Shown: positions 15,977 through 26,299 of the stretch, piece by piece
Layout of the letters: each line of letters begins with the position of its first letter
Numbering within the stretch: position 1 is the stretch's first letter
The notes under the pieces: generated by a model
Databases searched by the model: none
What the model was told of the DNA's origin: nothing
What the model saw: the letters and a program-made list of their open reading frames with translations, nothing else
Translations under genes and position numbers: made by a program
Assembly (NCBI RefSeq): GCF_037076455.1
Contig: NZ_AP028679.1
Location: 1,689,501-1,753,500 of the forward strand
Origin: Desulfoferula mesophila
Lineage (GTDB): Bacteria > Desulfobacterota > Desulfarculia > Desulfarculales > Desulfarculaceae
Direction: 5' to 3'
DNA: 64,000 nucleotides

Positions 15977-16618
15977 ATGGGCGATGCCGCGGACCCTTCC
16001 CAGGGCCCCAATATCCACACCGAGGTAAAAGACGAGGACCTGGTCCTGCGCCGCCGCCGCCAGATAGTGGACGCGGCGGTGCATCTGTTCATCAACAAGG
16101 GCTTTCACAAGACCACCACCCGGGAAATCGCCAAGGCGGCGGGTTTTTCCATCGGCACCCTCTACGAGTACGTCAACTCCAAGGAGGACGTGCTCTACCT
16201 GGTGTGCCAGGCCATCCACAGCGAGATGGAGCAGCGCCTCAAGCAGCGGCTCAGGCACGGCATCAACGGGGCGCGGGACCTGGAGGCGGCCATCGCGGTC
16301 TATTTCACGGTGTGCGACCAGATGAGCGACCACATCCTGCTCATCTACCAGGAGACCAAGAGCCTGCCCGCCGAGAGCCGCCGCTTCGTCTTGGAGCACG
16401 AGCTAAGGATCACCGGGGTGTTCAAGGATCTCTTGGCCCGGGGCGTGGCCGACTTTTCCCTGCGCCCCCTGCACCCCCCGGAGATAACCCTGGTGGCCCA
16501 CAACATCATGGTGGTGGGCCACATGTGGAGCTTTCGCCGCTGGGCCCTGGCCCCGGCGTTCAGCCTGGAGCAGTACATCCAGCTCCAGAGCGACTACCTG
16601 CTGGGTGAGCTGACCTAG
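15977..16618 (+). CDS. TetR-family transcriptional regulator
   Basis: This 213-residue protein has a TetR N-terminal helix-turn-helix ([18 protein letters not shown] then [20 protein letters not shown]) and a helical C-terminal ligand domain with TetR_C features. It lies 22 bp upstream of icmF, and a palindromic operator covers its own promoter. A TetR regulator next to the fused acyl-CoA mutase is a common arrangement, and an acyl-CoA ligand is plausible but not shown. The ATG at 15977 follows an AGAGGA site. Confidence 0.9.
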   Translation: MGDAADPSQGPNIHTEVKDEDLVLRRRRQIVDAAVHLFINKGFHKTTTREIAKAAGFSIGTLYEYVNSKEDVLYLVCQAIHSEMEQRLKQRLRHGINGARDLEAAIAVYFTVCDQMSDHILLIYQETKSLPAESRRFVLEHELRITGVFKDLLARGVADFSLRPLHPPEITLVAHNIMVVGHMWSFRRWALAPAFSLEQYIQLQSDYLLGELT

Positions 16619-16640
16619 CACAGCCATTCGAGGGAGCACT

Positions 16641-19600
16641 ATGGCCATGCAGACGCGTCCCTACACTCCCCAAAACCCGGTGCGGGCCATAACCGCGGCC
16701 AGCCTGTTCGACGGCCACGACGCGGCCATCAACATCATCCGGCGCATCCTCCAGGCCACCGGCGTGGAGGTGATCCACCTGGCCCACAACCGGGGGGTGC
16801 ACGAGATCGTCAAGGCGGCCATCGCCGAGGACGTGCAGGCCATCTGCGCCTCCTGCTACCAGGGCGGGCACGTGGAGTTCTTCAAGTACATGGTGGACCT
16901 GCTCAAACAGAACGGCCGCCCGGACATCATGGTCTTTGGCGGGGGCGGCGGGGTCATCGTGCCCGAGGAGATCAAGGAGCTAACCGACTACGGCGTGACC
17001 CGCATCTATTCCCCCGCTGACGGCCAGCGCCTGGGCCTGCAAGGCATCATCAACGACATGGTGCGCCAGATGGACGAGATGGCCGGGCAGGAGATAAATT
17101 CGCCCGACCTGGCCGAGCTCGGCCCCGAGCACCCGGCGGTGGTGGCCCGCACCATCAGCCTGGTGGAGCGGGCCGCGCTGGAGCGCCAGGGCATCGACGC
17201 CTGGCGGGAGCGCCTGGAAGGCATCCAGGGCGAGCGCAAGGTGCCGGTGGTGGGCATCACCGGCACCGGCGGAGCGGGCAAGTCCTCGCTCACCGACGAG
17301 ATTCTGCTGCGCTGGCTCATCGACTTCCCCGAGGGCAGCGTGGCGGTCATCTCAGTGGACCCCACCCGGCGCAAGTCCGGCGGGGCGCTGTTGGGCGACC
17401 GCATCCGCATGAACACCCTGGACAACCCCCGGGTGTACATGCGCTCCCTGGCCACCCGGGGCAGCTCCATGGAGATCAGCCGGGCCCTGGGCGACGTGAT
17501 CAAGGTGGCCCAGGCCGCCGGATACGACCTGGTGGTGGTGGAGACCGCGGGCATCGGCCAGGGCGACGCCGCCGTAGTGGACGTGGTGGATTTGAGCCTC
17601 TACGTGATGACCAGCGAGTTCGGGGCCGCCTCCCAGCTGGAGAAGATCGACATGCTCGACTTCGCCGACCTGGTGGCGGTGAACAAGTTCGAGCGCCGGG
17701 GCAGCGAGGACGCGCTCCGCGACGTGCGCAAGCAGATGCAGCGCAACCTGAACGCCTGGGCCACCGACCCGGCCAAGATGCCGGTCTACGGCACCATCGC
17801 CAGCAAGTTCAACGACGACGGGGTCACCGCCCTGTACCTGGCCCTCTTGGCCGAGATAAAGCAAAAGACCGGGGTGGCCTTTGCCAGCCCCCGCAAGGCC
17901 AGCGGGGCCACCTATTCCACCAGTCGCACCATCATCGTGCCGCCCGAGCGCACCCGCTATCTGGCCGAGATCGCCGAGGCCATCCGCGAGTACCACCAGC
18001 GCACGGGGCAGCAGGCCGACCTGGTGCGCCGGGTCTGGCAGATGAAGGCCACCCACGACGCCATGGCGGGCTCCTGGCAGGGCGATCCCGGCCTGGAGGC
18101 GGCCCTGGAAAAGCTGCGGGTGGCGGTGCACAAGCTGGAGGAGGGCTACGAGGAGGAGACCCACCGCCTGCTGGCCGCCTGGCCCAAGCTCAAGCGGGAC
18201 TACTCGGGCGAGGAGTACGTTTACACGGTGCGCGACCGCGAGATCCGCGTGCCGCTGACCACCCGCTCCCTGGCCGGCAGCCCCATCCCCAAAGTGTGCC
18301 TGCCCCGCTGGCAGGATCCGGCCCAGGTCTACGCCTGGCTGCGCTCGGAGAACGTGCCCGGCTCCTTCCCCTACACCGCCGGGGTCTTCCCCTTCAAGCG
18401 CACCGACGAGGACCCCACCCGCATGTTCGCGGGCGAGGGCGACCCCTTCCGCACCAACCGCCGCTTCAAGCTGCTCAGCGCCGACGCCAAGGCCGCCCGG
18501 CTCTCCACCGCCTTCGACTCGGTGACCCTCTACGGCTGGGACCCGGACGAGCGCCCGGACATCTACGGCAAGGTGGGCAACTCCGGGGTGAGCATCTGCA
18601 CCCTGGAGGACATGAAGGCGTTGTACGACGGCTTCGACCTGGTGAACCCCAACACCAGCGTGTCCATGACCATCAACGGCCCGGCGCCCATCATGCTGGC
18701 CTTTTTCTTCAACACCGCCATCGACCAGCAGGCGGCCAAGTTCCGCGCCGAAAACGGCCGCGAGCCCAGCGCGGAAGAGCGCAAGCGCATCAAGGACATG
18801 GTGCTCAAGAACGTGCGGGGCACGGTGCAGGCCGACATCCTCAAGGAGGACCAGGGCCAGAACACCTGCATCTTCTCGGTGGAGTTCGCCCTGCGCATGA
18901 TGGGCGACATCCAGCAGTTCTTCATCGACAAGGACGTGCGCAATTTCTACAGCGTGTCCATCAGCGGCTATCACATCGCCGAGGCCGGGGCCAACCCCAT
19001 CAGCCAGCTGGCCTTCACCCTGGCCAACGGCTTCACCTACGTGGAGTACTACCTGGCCCGGGGCATGCACATCGACGACTTCGCGCCCAACCTGAGCTTC
19101 TTCTTCTCTAACGGCATGGACCCCGAGTACACCGTGATCGGTCGGGTGGCCCGGCGCATCTGGGCCATCGCCATGCGCGAGCTCTACGGCGGCGGGCCGC
19201 GCAGCCAGATGCTCAAGTACCACATCCAGACCTCGGGCCGCTCCCTGCACTCCCAGGAGATTCAGTTCAACGACATCCGCACCACCTTGCAGGCCCTGTG
19301 CGCCATCTACGACAATTGCAACTCCCTGCACACCAACGCCTACGACGAGGCCATCACCACCCCCACCGAGGAATCGGTGCGCCGGGCCCTGGCCATCCAG
19401 ATGATCATCAACCAGGAGTGGGGCCTGGCCAAGAACCAGAACCCCCTGCAAGGCGCCTTCATCGTGGACGAGCTCACCGATCTGGTGGAGGAGGCGGTGT
19501 TGGAGGAGTTCATGCGCATCACCAGCCGGGGTGGCGTCTTGGGGGCCATGGAGACCGGTTACCAGCGCTCCAAGATTCAGGAGGAGAGCATCTACTACGA

Positions 19601-19922
19601 GATGCTCAAGCACTCCGGCGAGCTGCCCATCATCGGCGTGAACACCTTCAAGAACCCCCACGCCGACGAGGCCGATGCGGGCTGCGCCGTGGAGCTGGCC
19701 CGGGCCACCGAGGAGGAAAAACAAAGCCAACTGAAGCGCCTGCGCGAGTTCCAGGACAAGCACTCCGGCGAGGCCTCCGCCGCCCTCAAGCGCCTGCAAA
19801 AGGTGGCCCTGGACGGCGGCAACATCTTCGCCGAGCTCATGGACACGGTGCGGGTCTGCTCCCTGGGGCAGATCACCCAGGCGCTCTACGACGTGGGGGG
19901 CAAGTACCGCCGCGGCATGTAG
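16641..19922 (+). CDS. icmF: fused acyl-CoA mutase IcmF (isobutyryl-CoA mutase type)
   Basis: This 1093-residue protein has the IcmF domain order: B12-binding domain (1-130, axial His26 in DGHDAA), MeaB-type G-protein chaperone (about 190-420, Walker A GTGGAGKS at 208-215) and the methylmalonyl-CoA-mutase-like TIM barrel (about 540-1093). It interconverts branched and linear acyl-CoAs (isobutyryl/butyryl-CoA and relatives) using adenosylcobalamin. The segment [20 protein letters not shown] carries the Phe typical of IcmF where methylmalonyl-CoA mutase has Tyr. The length is normal and there is no frameshift. It follows the TetR gene in an operon and ends in a terminator at 19942-19980. Confidence 0.95.
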   Translation: MAMQTRPYTPQNPVRAITAASLFDGHDAAINIIRRILQATGVEVIHLAHNRGVHEIVKAAIAEDVQAICASCYQGGHVEFFKYMVDLLKQNGRPDIMVFGGGGGVIVPEEIKELTDYGVTRIYSPADGQRLGLQGIINDMVRQMDEMAGQEINSPDLAELGPEHPAVVARTISLVERAALERQGIDAWRERLEGIQGERKVPVVGITGTGGAGKSSLTDEILLRWLIDFPEGSVAVISVDPTRRKSGGALLGDRIRMNTLDNPRVYMRSLATRGSSMEISRALGDVIKVAQAAGYDLVVVETAGIGQGDAAVVDVVDLSLYVMTSEFGAASQLEKIDMLDFADLVAVNKFERRGSEDALRDVRKQMQRNLNAWATDPAKMPVYGTIASKFNDDGVTALYLALLAEIKQKTGVAFASPRKASGATYSTSRTIIVPPERTRYLAEIAEAIREYHQRTGQQADLVRRVWQMKATHDAMAGSWQGDPGLEAALEKLRVAVHKLEEGYEEETHRLLAAWPKLKRDYSGEEYVYTVRDREIRVPLTTRSLAGSPIPKVCLPRWQDPAQVYAWLRSENVPGSFPYTAGVFPFKRTDEDPTRMFAGEGDPFRTNRRFKLLSADAKAARLSTAFDSVTLYGWDPDERPDIYGKVGNSGVSICTLEDMKALYDGFDLVNPNTSVSMTINGPAPIMLAFFFNTAIDQQAAKFRAENGREPSAEERKRIKDMVLKNVRGTVQADILKEDQGQNTCIFSVEFALRMMGDIQQFFIDKDVRNFYSVSISGYHIAEAGANPISQLAFTLANGFTYVEYYLARGMHIDDFAPNLSFFFSNGMDPEYTVIGRVARRIWAIAMRELYGGGPRSQMLKYHIQTSGRSLHSQEIQFNDIRTTLQALCAIYDNCNSLHTNAYDEAITTPTEESVRRALAIQMIINQEWGLAKNQNPLQGAFIVDELTDLVEEAVLEEFMRITSRGGVLGAMETGYQRSKIQEESIYYEMLKHSGELPIIGVNTFKNPHADEADAGCAVELARATEEEKQSQLKRLREFQDKHSGEASAALKRLQKVALDGGNIFAELMDTVRVCSLGQITQALYDVGGKYRRGM

Positions 19923-19941
19923 GCCCCAATACGCTCATCAT

Positions 19942-19980
19942 GCCTCCCGCCGGCCGCCCGCCGGTGGGAGGCTTTGCTTT
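19942..19980 (+). terminator. Rho-independent terminator after icmF
   Basis: GCCTCCC-G-CCGGC pairs with GCCGG-T-GGGAGGC (one mismatch), and TTTGCTTT follows at 19973-19980. Confidence 0.85.
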
Positions 19981-20065
19981 GGGGCGCGGCCGCCAGGACT
20001 TATAATGTTTATGGAGGCTCTTAACCAGGCAGAGGCCCGGACGGCGGGCCGAGGGGAGGGCGGCC

Positions 20066-20257
20066 ATGGGCAACGATCAGGATCGGATGGATATCTTCGA
20101 TAGGTGCGCCTGTGACGAGTGCCGGCACTTCTTTGGCGAAGGCGAGTGCCAGGCCTTTCCCGAGGGCATACCCCTGGCCGTCTTGAACGGCGAGGTGGAG
20201 CATTGCCACCCCATCGCCGGGGATCATGGGATCATGTTCGAGCCGAGGGAGAAGTGA
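20066..20257 (+). CDS. small conserved Cys/His protein, unknown function
   Basis: This 63-residue protein has a CACDECRHFFGEGEC cysteine cluster followed by QAFPEGIPLAVLNGEVEHCH and GDHGIMFEP. I have seen this kind of short metal-binding-looking protein as a conserved hypothetical in many bacteria; it has no assigned function. The ATG at 20066 is preceded by GAGGGGAGGG. It stands alone between the icmF terminator and an AT-rich acquired gene. Confidence 0.75.
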   Translation: MGNDQDRMDIFDRCACDECRHFFGEGECQAFPEGIPLAVLNGEVEHCHPIAGDHGIMFEPREK

Positions 20258-20394
20258 GAGGGTAGGTAGTTAGGCAGTAAGGGGAGGCTGTGGGGAACAT
20301 CATAGCTTATTTTAATTTCCGGACGCGATTCTAAGATTATATTTTAAGTTACCTGTGCCACACTGCTAACCGAAAAATATTTAAGGGGGGAGCA

Positions 20395-21249
<855 letters not shown>

Positions 21250-21344
21250 TGAAACTATTGCTGATTTAACAGGTAGATAAAGGTGCTAAAGATCGCCATC
21301 TACCAAACCTACACGATTCTGAATTTTTATTTCCATTAGCGTAG

Positions 21345-21375
21345 GTTGGGTAGAGGGCACAGCCCGAAACCCAAC
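21345..21375. repeat. compact hairpin, REP-like
   Basis: GTTGGGT (21345-21351) pairs with ACCCAAC (21369-21375), enclosing GGGC-ACA-GCCC with a symmetric AGA/GAA internal loop. There is no T-run, so it is not a normal terminator. It resembles repetitive extragenic palindromes, but only one copy is visible here. Confidence 0.45.
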
Positions 21376-21392
21376 AAACCCCATAAAACAAA

Positions 21393-21420
21393 AGCCCGGA
21401 CGGCTGGCGCCGTCCGGGCT
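21393..21420. terminator. bidirectional Rho-independent terminator
   Basis: AGCCCGGACGGC (21393-21404) and GCCGTCCGGGCT (21409-21420) form a perfect 12-bp stem with a TGGC loop. Read on the minus strand it is followed by TTTGTTTTATGG, so it mainly serves the FKBP gene. On the plus strand it is followed by TCTCATTTT and can stop the SEC-C transcript. Confidence 0.9.
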
Positions 21421-21451
21421 TCTCATTTTCAAGCTAGCGTCGTAGCTCGGG

Positions 21452-21865
21452 CTACTCCACGATCTCCAGGGAGAAGATCAGGGTCTGGCCGGCCAGGGGA
21501 TGGTTGGCGTCCACGGTGACCGTGTCCTCGCCCATCTCGATGACCCGCACCAACATCTCACCCTGCTCGCTCACGGCCTTGAAGGTGTCGCCCACCGCTA
21601 CCTCGCGCGGGAAGTGCTGCTTGGGCACCTCCTGCACCGCCTGGGGCTGGTGGGGGCCATAGCCCTGGTCCGGGGGCACGGTCACGGTCTTGCTGTCGCC
21701 CACCGCCATGCCGATCACCGCGTTGGACACGCCGGGTATAAGCTGATTGCTGCCCGCCTCGAACTCCAGCGGGTCCTTGCCTTCGCTGCTGTCCACCACC
21801 GTGCCGTCTTCCAGCTTTACGGTGTAGTGCATGCGAACCTTGTCTCCGGCGCTGATCTGTGCCAT
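21452..21865 (-). CDS. FKBP-type peptidyl-prolyl isomerase, SlyD-like
   Basis: This 137-residue protein has the FKBP core with an inserted flap: GDKVRMHYTVKLEDGTVVDSS, LIPGVSNAVIGMAVGD, then GYGPHQPQAVQEVP and DANHPLAGQTLIF. That is the layout of SlyD/SlpA prolyl isomerases, which act as folding helpers in the cytoplasm. The His-rich metal-binding tail of E. coli SlyD is absent. The ATG at 21865 has AGGAG nine bases upstream; the TTG one codon earlier is not preferred. Confidence 0.93.
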   Translation of the reverse strand: MAQISAGDKVRMHYTVKLEDGTVVDSSEGKDPLEFEAGSNQLIPGVSNAVIGMAVGDSKTVTVPPDQGYGPHQPQAVQEVPKQHFPREVAVGDTFKAVSEQGEMLVRVIEMGEDTVTVDANHPLAGQTLIFSLEIVE

Positions 21866-22074
21866 CAATGGCTCCTGTAATGTCCCGGTCGTAAAAAATT
21901 GGCTACCCGGCCGGCACCAGGACCATGGCGGCGGAGCAACTTTATTTTTGGGTTACCGAGAACCTAACAACTGCGCGCCGCATATGCCACTATTTTTAGG
22001 AAAACGCCGGGAATTTGACCTTGGCCGCGCCGCTGGTACAGCATCGAAGCGCAAAGGGAGGCCCAGGAAAGCCC

Positions 22075-22713
22075 ATGGATAAGCGGTTGCTCAAGATCAC
22101 CGGCTGGAGCGCGGCGGCCACCGTGCTGTTGGTGGCGGTGTTTTTTCTGTGGCTGGACCGGCCCATCGACACCCTGGCCCACGGCCTCAAGGGTGGCGCG
22201 CTGTTCGCCGCGGCCCAGGCCCTGAGCCTGGTGGCCGATCATGACTGGTTCAACGTGTGGCTGGTGGTGGGCCTGGTGTTGGGCGGGGCGCTGGCCCTGG
22301 GCCGGGGGCTCACCCCCGGGGTGCGCGGCCTGCTGATGGTGTGCGCGGCGGTGGCCCTGACCATGCTGGTGGGCGAGACCCTGAAGTGGTTCTTCGGCCG
22401 CTACCGCCCGGTGATGTACTTTGAGCACGACCTGTACGGTTTTTCCTGGCTGGCCGCCAAGGGCAAGATGCACTCCTTCCCCTCGGGCCACACCTTCCGC
22501 ATTTTCTCGGCCATGACCGCCCTGGCCCTGCTGTGGCCTCGGGCGCGGGTGCCCCTGCTGGGCTTCGCCGCGCTGGTGGGGGTGTGCCGGGTGCTGGTTA
22601 CCCGCCACTATCCCAGCGACGTCATCGCCGGGGCCTTTGTGGGCATCTTCGGCGCCCTGTGGGTGTGGAGCCTTTTGCGGGGCGGCAGGTCCGAATCGCC
22701 GCCTATCACCTAG
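22075..22713 (+). CDS. PAP2-family membrane phosphatase
   Basis: This 212-residue integral membrane protein has about five to six hydrophobic helices and all three phosphatase motifs: KWFFGRYRP, PSGHTF and RVLVTRHYPSDV. The family hydrolyses lipid phosphates such as phosphatidate or undecaprenyl pyrophosphate at the outer face of the membrane. The substrate is not determinable. The ATG at 22075 follows AGGAAAG. Its 3-prime end overlaps the convergent hydrolase gene by 8 bp. Confidence 0.9.
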   Translation: MDKRLLKITGWSAAATVLLVAVFFLWLDRPIDTLAHGLKGGALFAAAQALSLVADHDWFNVWLVVGLVLGGALALGRGLTPGVRGLLMVCAAVALTMLVGETLKWFFGRYRPVMYFEHDLYGFSWLAAKGKMHSFPSGHTFRIFSAMTALALLWPRARVPLLGFAALVGVCRVLVTRHYPSDVIAGAFVGIFGALWVWSLLRGGRSESPPIT

Positions 22714-24022
22714 CCCCGCAGTCGCAGGGCTTTTTGTCCAGCGCCTGGTCCAGCCAATCGAAGACGCGCTGGTTGGAAACGGCCATGGCCCCCATCTGGC
22801 AGTGGGGCGTGGCGTCCTCTGCGGCGGTGAACTCCAACAGGGTCTTGGAGCAGGTCATGGCCTCGTAGAGCTTTTTCTGCTCGTCGTAGGTCATGAAGTG
22901 ATCGCCCCGGCTGACGATGACCAGGCTGTTGGCGGTGATCTTGGCGGCCTCCTGGGGAGTGAGGCGGTAGCGGGCAAACTGCTCCATGAACTTGAGAGGC
23001 GTCTTCACCCCCATGGTGAACATGCCGTTGTTCACCAGCCAGCGGAAGCCGATGTCCTGGGCCATCCTCTGGCGCAGGGCCTTGTTGGTGGCCGAGGGAT
23101 CGGCGCGCATCTCTTGCCACTGCTTGGCGCTGGGCCGCCGGCCGGCCATCATGTCCATGACCCCCGGATTGCACACCAGGGCGGCCAGGCGGTGCTCATG
23201 CGCGGCGGCCCGGGCCACCAGATAGCCGCCCATGGACAGGCCCATGAGGGCCAGGCGGCTTGGATCCACCTCCGGGCGGGCCAGGGCGTAGTCCACTACC
23301 GGGGTCACCACCGCCTCCCAGTCGGGCCGGAAAAACAGGCCCTGCTCGCGCACCACCCCGCCTTGGCCGGGGCCCTCGAAGATCAGCACGTTGTAGCCCC
23401 GGGCCAGCGCGAAGAACGCCACCTCGAAGTAGAGCTCCTCGCCGGTGCCGTCAAAGCCGGTCTGCACGATCAGGGTCCTGCGGGCCTGGCGGGAGGCGCT
23501 TGGCCCCAGGAAATAGCCGGGCAGGGTGGTGTCTTGGTAGGGGATGGTCACCGTCTCCACGGGGCGTTCCATGAGCACGGCCGCCCGCTGGAAGGTGTCG
23601 CGGCTCAATCGCCAGGCCTTGAGGATGCGCGGGTCCCGGGGGTTGGCGTGCAAGAAGAAATCGGCCGGGCGGTAGTAGGCGCTGGCCCGGAGCAGGGCCT
23701 CGCGGGCCGATACCAGGCGTCCCAAGGCCAGCGAGGTCTCCGCGGTCAGCCGAACCCTTTCGGCCAGGGCGAACCAGGCTTGGTACCATGAATCGCCGTC
23801 GCCCGGCTGGATGGTATGGGCCGCGGCCAAGACTTCGTTGAGGTCGGCCCCGCCGGACAGGGCGTAGCCCAGCCCCCGGCGCAGCTCAAAGTCGTAGGTG
23901 GGATCGCTGAACGCCACCGGCGGCAGGGGCGGGGAGGGCGCGGATGGCTCCGCCGCGCCCAGCGGCGAGGCGGCGAGCAGGATCAGGGCCAGGCAAGCAA
24001 ACAGGCGCGGGGCACGTGACAT
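22706..24022 (-). CDS. exported alpha/beta hydrolase, FrsA/DUF1100-like
   Basis: This 438-residue protein has a signal peptide (LFACLALILLAASPLG, cleavage near GAA), a helical cap region (about 40-165) and an alpha/beta-hydrolase fold with the nucleophile elbow GLSMGG and a late catalytic His in TPHCQMG. It resembles FrsA-like or 2,6-dihydroxypseudooxynicotine-hydrolase-like enzymes that cleave C-C or ester bonds. The substrate is unknown. The tail KKPCDCGAR contains a CDC pair. The ATG at 24022 has GGAG seven bases upstream. Confidence 0.82.
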   Translation of the reverse strand: MSRAPRLFACLALILLAASPLGAAEPSAPSPPLPPVAFSDPTYDFELRRGLGYALSGGADLNEVLAAAHTIQPGDGDSWYQAWFALAERVRLTAETSLALGRLVSAREALLRASAYYRPADFFLHANPRDPRILKAWRLSRDTFQRAAVLMERPVETVTIPYQDTTLPGYFLGPSASRQARRTLIVQTGFDGTGEELYFEVAFFALARGYNVLIFEGPGQGGVVREQGLFFRPDWEAVVTPVVDYALARPEVDPSRLALMGLSMGGYLVARAAAHEHRLAALVCNPGVMDMMAGRRPSAKQWQEMRADPSATNKALRQRMAQDIGFRWLVNNGMFTMGVKTPLKFMEQFARYRLTPQEAAKITANSLVIVSRGDHFMTYDEQKKLYEAMTCSKTLLEFTAAEDATPHCQMGAMAVSNQRVFDWLDQALDKKPCDCGAR

Positions 24023-24074
24023 GGGCGGCTCCAACTGAAGTTGAGCGCGATTATGTCACGGCCCGGCGGGCGGG

Positions 24075-24899
24075 TCAAAAATGCTCTTTCTGGCAGTGGG
24101 GGCAAAAGTGGGTGGAGCGCCCGGCCACCACGATGCGCTCGATCTCACAGCCGCACTCGTTGCAGGCCTGTCCGCCGCGCTGGTACACCCGGTGGGCGTG
24201 CTGAAAGGTGCCGGGCCGTCCGTGGGCGTCCACGAAGTTGCTGATGGAAGAGCCGCCCTTGGCCAGGGCTTCGGCCAGGGTTTCTTGTAGGTGATGATGC
24301 AGGGCGGTCAACTGGGCCTGGCTCAGGTCTTTGGGGGCGACCAGGGGATGCAGGCCCGCCCGGTGCAGGGACTCGTCCGCATAGATATTGCCCACCCCGG
24401 CCAGCACCCGCTGGTCCAGGAGAACGCTCTTGAGCTTGCCGCCCTTGCCTGAGACGCGCTCCAGGAACACCTCCAGGGGGATGCCCAGGGCGTCGGGGCC
24501 CATGTTGGCCAGCGGTCCGGCGTCCAGGGCGGCCTGATCCGGGCACCAGGCCATGAAACCGAACTGGCGGGGGTCGCGGTAATACAGGCGCGGTCCGCCG
24601 TCGTCAAAGCCCACGGTGACGTGGATGTGCTTGGCGTCGGGCCGCCGATCGGCGATGATCACCTGGCCGGTCATGCCCAGGTGGATGGCCCAGGTGCCGT
24701 GGCCGGACATGCGCAGCATGAGCAGTTTGCCGTGGCGGTCCACCTGGGATATGCTCTGGCCCCGGATACCGGCGCTCAGGGCCTGGGGCGTGGGCCGGAC
24801 CAGCTTGGCCAAACCCACCCGCACGGTGCTTGGGGTGCGCCCGAGCAGATCGGGGGCCATGGTGCGGCGTACGTTTTCAACTTCAGGTAGTTCAGGCAT
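24075..24899 (-). CDS. mutM: formamidopyrimidine-DNA glycosylase
   Basis: This 274-residue protein starts MPELPEVE, with the catalytic Pro2 and Glu3, and has the H2TH region (QRVLAGVGNIYADESL) and a C-terminal zinc finger (CNEC then CPHC) with the intervening arginine. It excises oxidised purines such as 8-oxoguanine and nicks the AP site in base excision repair. The length and all catalytic positions are standard. It is divergent from the DUF6485 gene across an AT-rich promoter region. Confidence 0.97.
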   Translation of the reverse strand: MPELPEVENVRRTMAPDLLGRTPSTVRVGLAKLVRPTPQALSAGIRGQSISQVDRHGKLLMLRMSGHGTWAIHLGMTGQVIIADRRPDAKHIHVTVGFDDGGPRLYYRDPRQFGFMAWCPDQAALDAGPLANMGPDALGIPLEVFLERVSGKGGKLKSVLLDQRVLAGVGNIYADESLHRAGLHPLVAPKDLSQAQLTALHHHLQETLAEALAKGGSSISNFVDAHGRPGTFQHAHRVYQRGGQACNECGCEIERIVVAGRSTHFCPHCQKEHF

Positions 24900-24979
24900 A
24901 TTTTAGTAATAATTCCTTTCCGCTGAAGCGCAAGGGAAATTTTACAGTTTTTTAAGGCACAAACCCCATTATTTTGTGG

Positions 24980-25006
24980 TTGACACAAATATACTAACTA
25001 TATAGA
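24980..25006 (+). promoter_or_regulatory. AT-rich sigma-70-like promoter
   Basis: TTGACA (24980-24985) is followed after 15 bases by TATAGA (25001-25006) in a markedly AT-rich stretch upstream of the DUF6485 gene at 25069. The spacer is short, so the exact -10 is uncertain. Confidence 0.45.
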
Positions 25007-25068
25007 GTGGTTTCAAAGGCTAACGGCCAGTTATAAATCGTTTTTTTATCAGTTGGAGAGCCGGATTA

Positions 25069-25287
25069 GTGGCCGATTACGAAAAAATGAAAAAGGCCTG
25101 CCCCAATTTGCAAGCCAATTTGGCCCAGTGCACTTGCACTTACAGTGCCTGCGACAAGACGGGCCTGTGCTGCCAGTGCGTTGCCTATCACCGGAAAATG
25201 CGCCAGATTCCGGGGTGTTTTTTCACCTCGGAGGGTGAGCGCGGTTACGATCGGTCCTATGGCAGTTTCTGCGGCGATTGCAGCTGA
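25069..25287 (+). CDS. DUF6485 small Cys-rich protein
   Basis: This 72-residue protein has CPN near the N-terminus, CTCTYSAC, GLCCQCVAYH, a CFF segment and a terminal CGDC, giving ten cysteines in the DUF6485 arrangement. This is probably a small metal-binding or iron-sulfur-type protein; the function is unknown. It starts with GTG at 25069 behind TTGGAGAG. The following GAF gene overlaps its end by 29 bp, which implies coupling. Confidence 0.85.
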   Translation: MADYEKMKKACPNLQANLAQCTCTYSACDKTGLCCQCVAYHRKMRQIPGCFFTSEGERGYDRSYGSFCGDCS

Positions 25288-26254
25288 GACCCCGGCTTTG
25301 CCCGGTCGTCTTCCCACGCAGTCCCGTCATGGTTTAAAAGACGCGGTGGACCTCTTGGCCAACCTGACCGAGGCCTACACCGTGGCTCTATACCTGCGCG
25401 AGCCCGGCGGCCGCCAACTGCATGCCGCCGCCTGGCATTCCATGGGCCGTTCCTTCCGCTCCGAGGACCCGGTGCAGATGGGCGAGGGCCTGGTGGGTTG
25501 GGTGGCCAAGCACAACCGCCCGGTGGACGTGGACCGCTACAAGCAGAGCTCCGAGGCCACCGGCCTGTACCACGCCGACGAGGGCATCCAGGCCTTTGTG
25601 GGCATGCCGGTGGGCGATCTGGGGGTGTTGGTGGTCGACACCAAGAACCGTCAGATCTTTGGCGAGCGCGAAAAGAAAATTATACGTGATTTCGCGGTGT
25701 TCATGGGGCAGATGGTCGCCCAGCAGGAGACCTGCGCCAGGGAGGCCCTCTATGGCCGTATCCTGGATTTGCTCTATGACGTGGAAAACGCGGCCTTGAG
25801 CTTCAGCGGCCGCCGCGAGCTGTATGATGAAATATTGGACGCCGGCCGCCGTTTCAGCGGCCTGTCCATGGGTTTTTTGTGTCTGTTGCACCAGGGACGC
25901 AAGCAGTTTTGGGTGGAAGCGGTGCAGGGGCCCAGCGTGGCCACCCTGCGCGGCCGTTCCTTCCCGGTGACCCAGGGATTGGTGGGTTGGGTGCTAAGGG
26001 AGGCCCGTCCGCTGACCCATCACCGCATGCGCCCCGGGCAGGGCAAGTCCTACCTCATCTCCCCGGACGAACCTCTCAGGGGCTACAACGCCTTTGTGGG
26101 GGTGCCGCTTTTGGCTTGGCGGCGGCTGATGGGGGTGTGGGCTTTTGCCGGTCAAACCGAACGCTCTATCGACGAGGAAGAGGAGAGGGCCCTGCAGTTG
26201 GCCGGTCACCGCGTGGCCGCCACCTTGGCCCACTATCGTTTGGCCTCGTTTTAG
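25259..26254 (+). CDS. tandem GAF-domain protein
   Basis: This 331-residue cytoplasmic protein has two GAF modules (about 20-165 and 180-330). Each contains the GLVGWV turn (EGLVGWVAKHNRPV and QGLVGWVLREARPL). No kinase, cyclase or DNA-binding domain is attached, so it is a stand-alone ligand or redox sensor, or a partner of another protein. The ATG at 25259 is the best start; an earlier in-frame ATG translates the reverse-biased part of the DUF6485 gene. It is followed 45 bp later by mreB. Confidence 0.82.
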   Translation: MAVSAAIAAETPALPGRLPTQSRHGLKDAVDLLANLTEAYTVALYLREPGGRQLHAAAWHSMGRSFRSEDPVQMGEGLVGWVAKHNRPVDVDRYKQSSEATGLYHADEGIQAFVGMPVGDLGVLVVDTKNRQIFGEREKKIIRDFAVFMGQMVAQQETCAREALYGRILDLLYDVENAALSFSGRRELYDEILDAGRRFSGLSMGFLCLLHQGRKQFWVEAVQGPSVATLRGRSFPVTQGLVGWVLREARPLTHHRMRPGQGKSYLISPDEPLRGYNAFVGVPLLAWRRLMGVWAFAGQTERSIDEEEERALQLAGHRVAATLAHYRLASF

Positions 26255-26299
26255 GCTGAGCCATGCCCCACAGGGGGGCGGAAAAAGGCAGGTAGCATT

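Noticed and set aside
17352-19799. 815-codon minus-strand open frame inside icmF
   Set aside because: It is opposite a full-length IcmF with all motifs; the composition (Val/Gly/His/Gln repeats) is typical of an antisense shadow.
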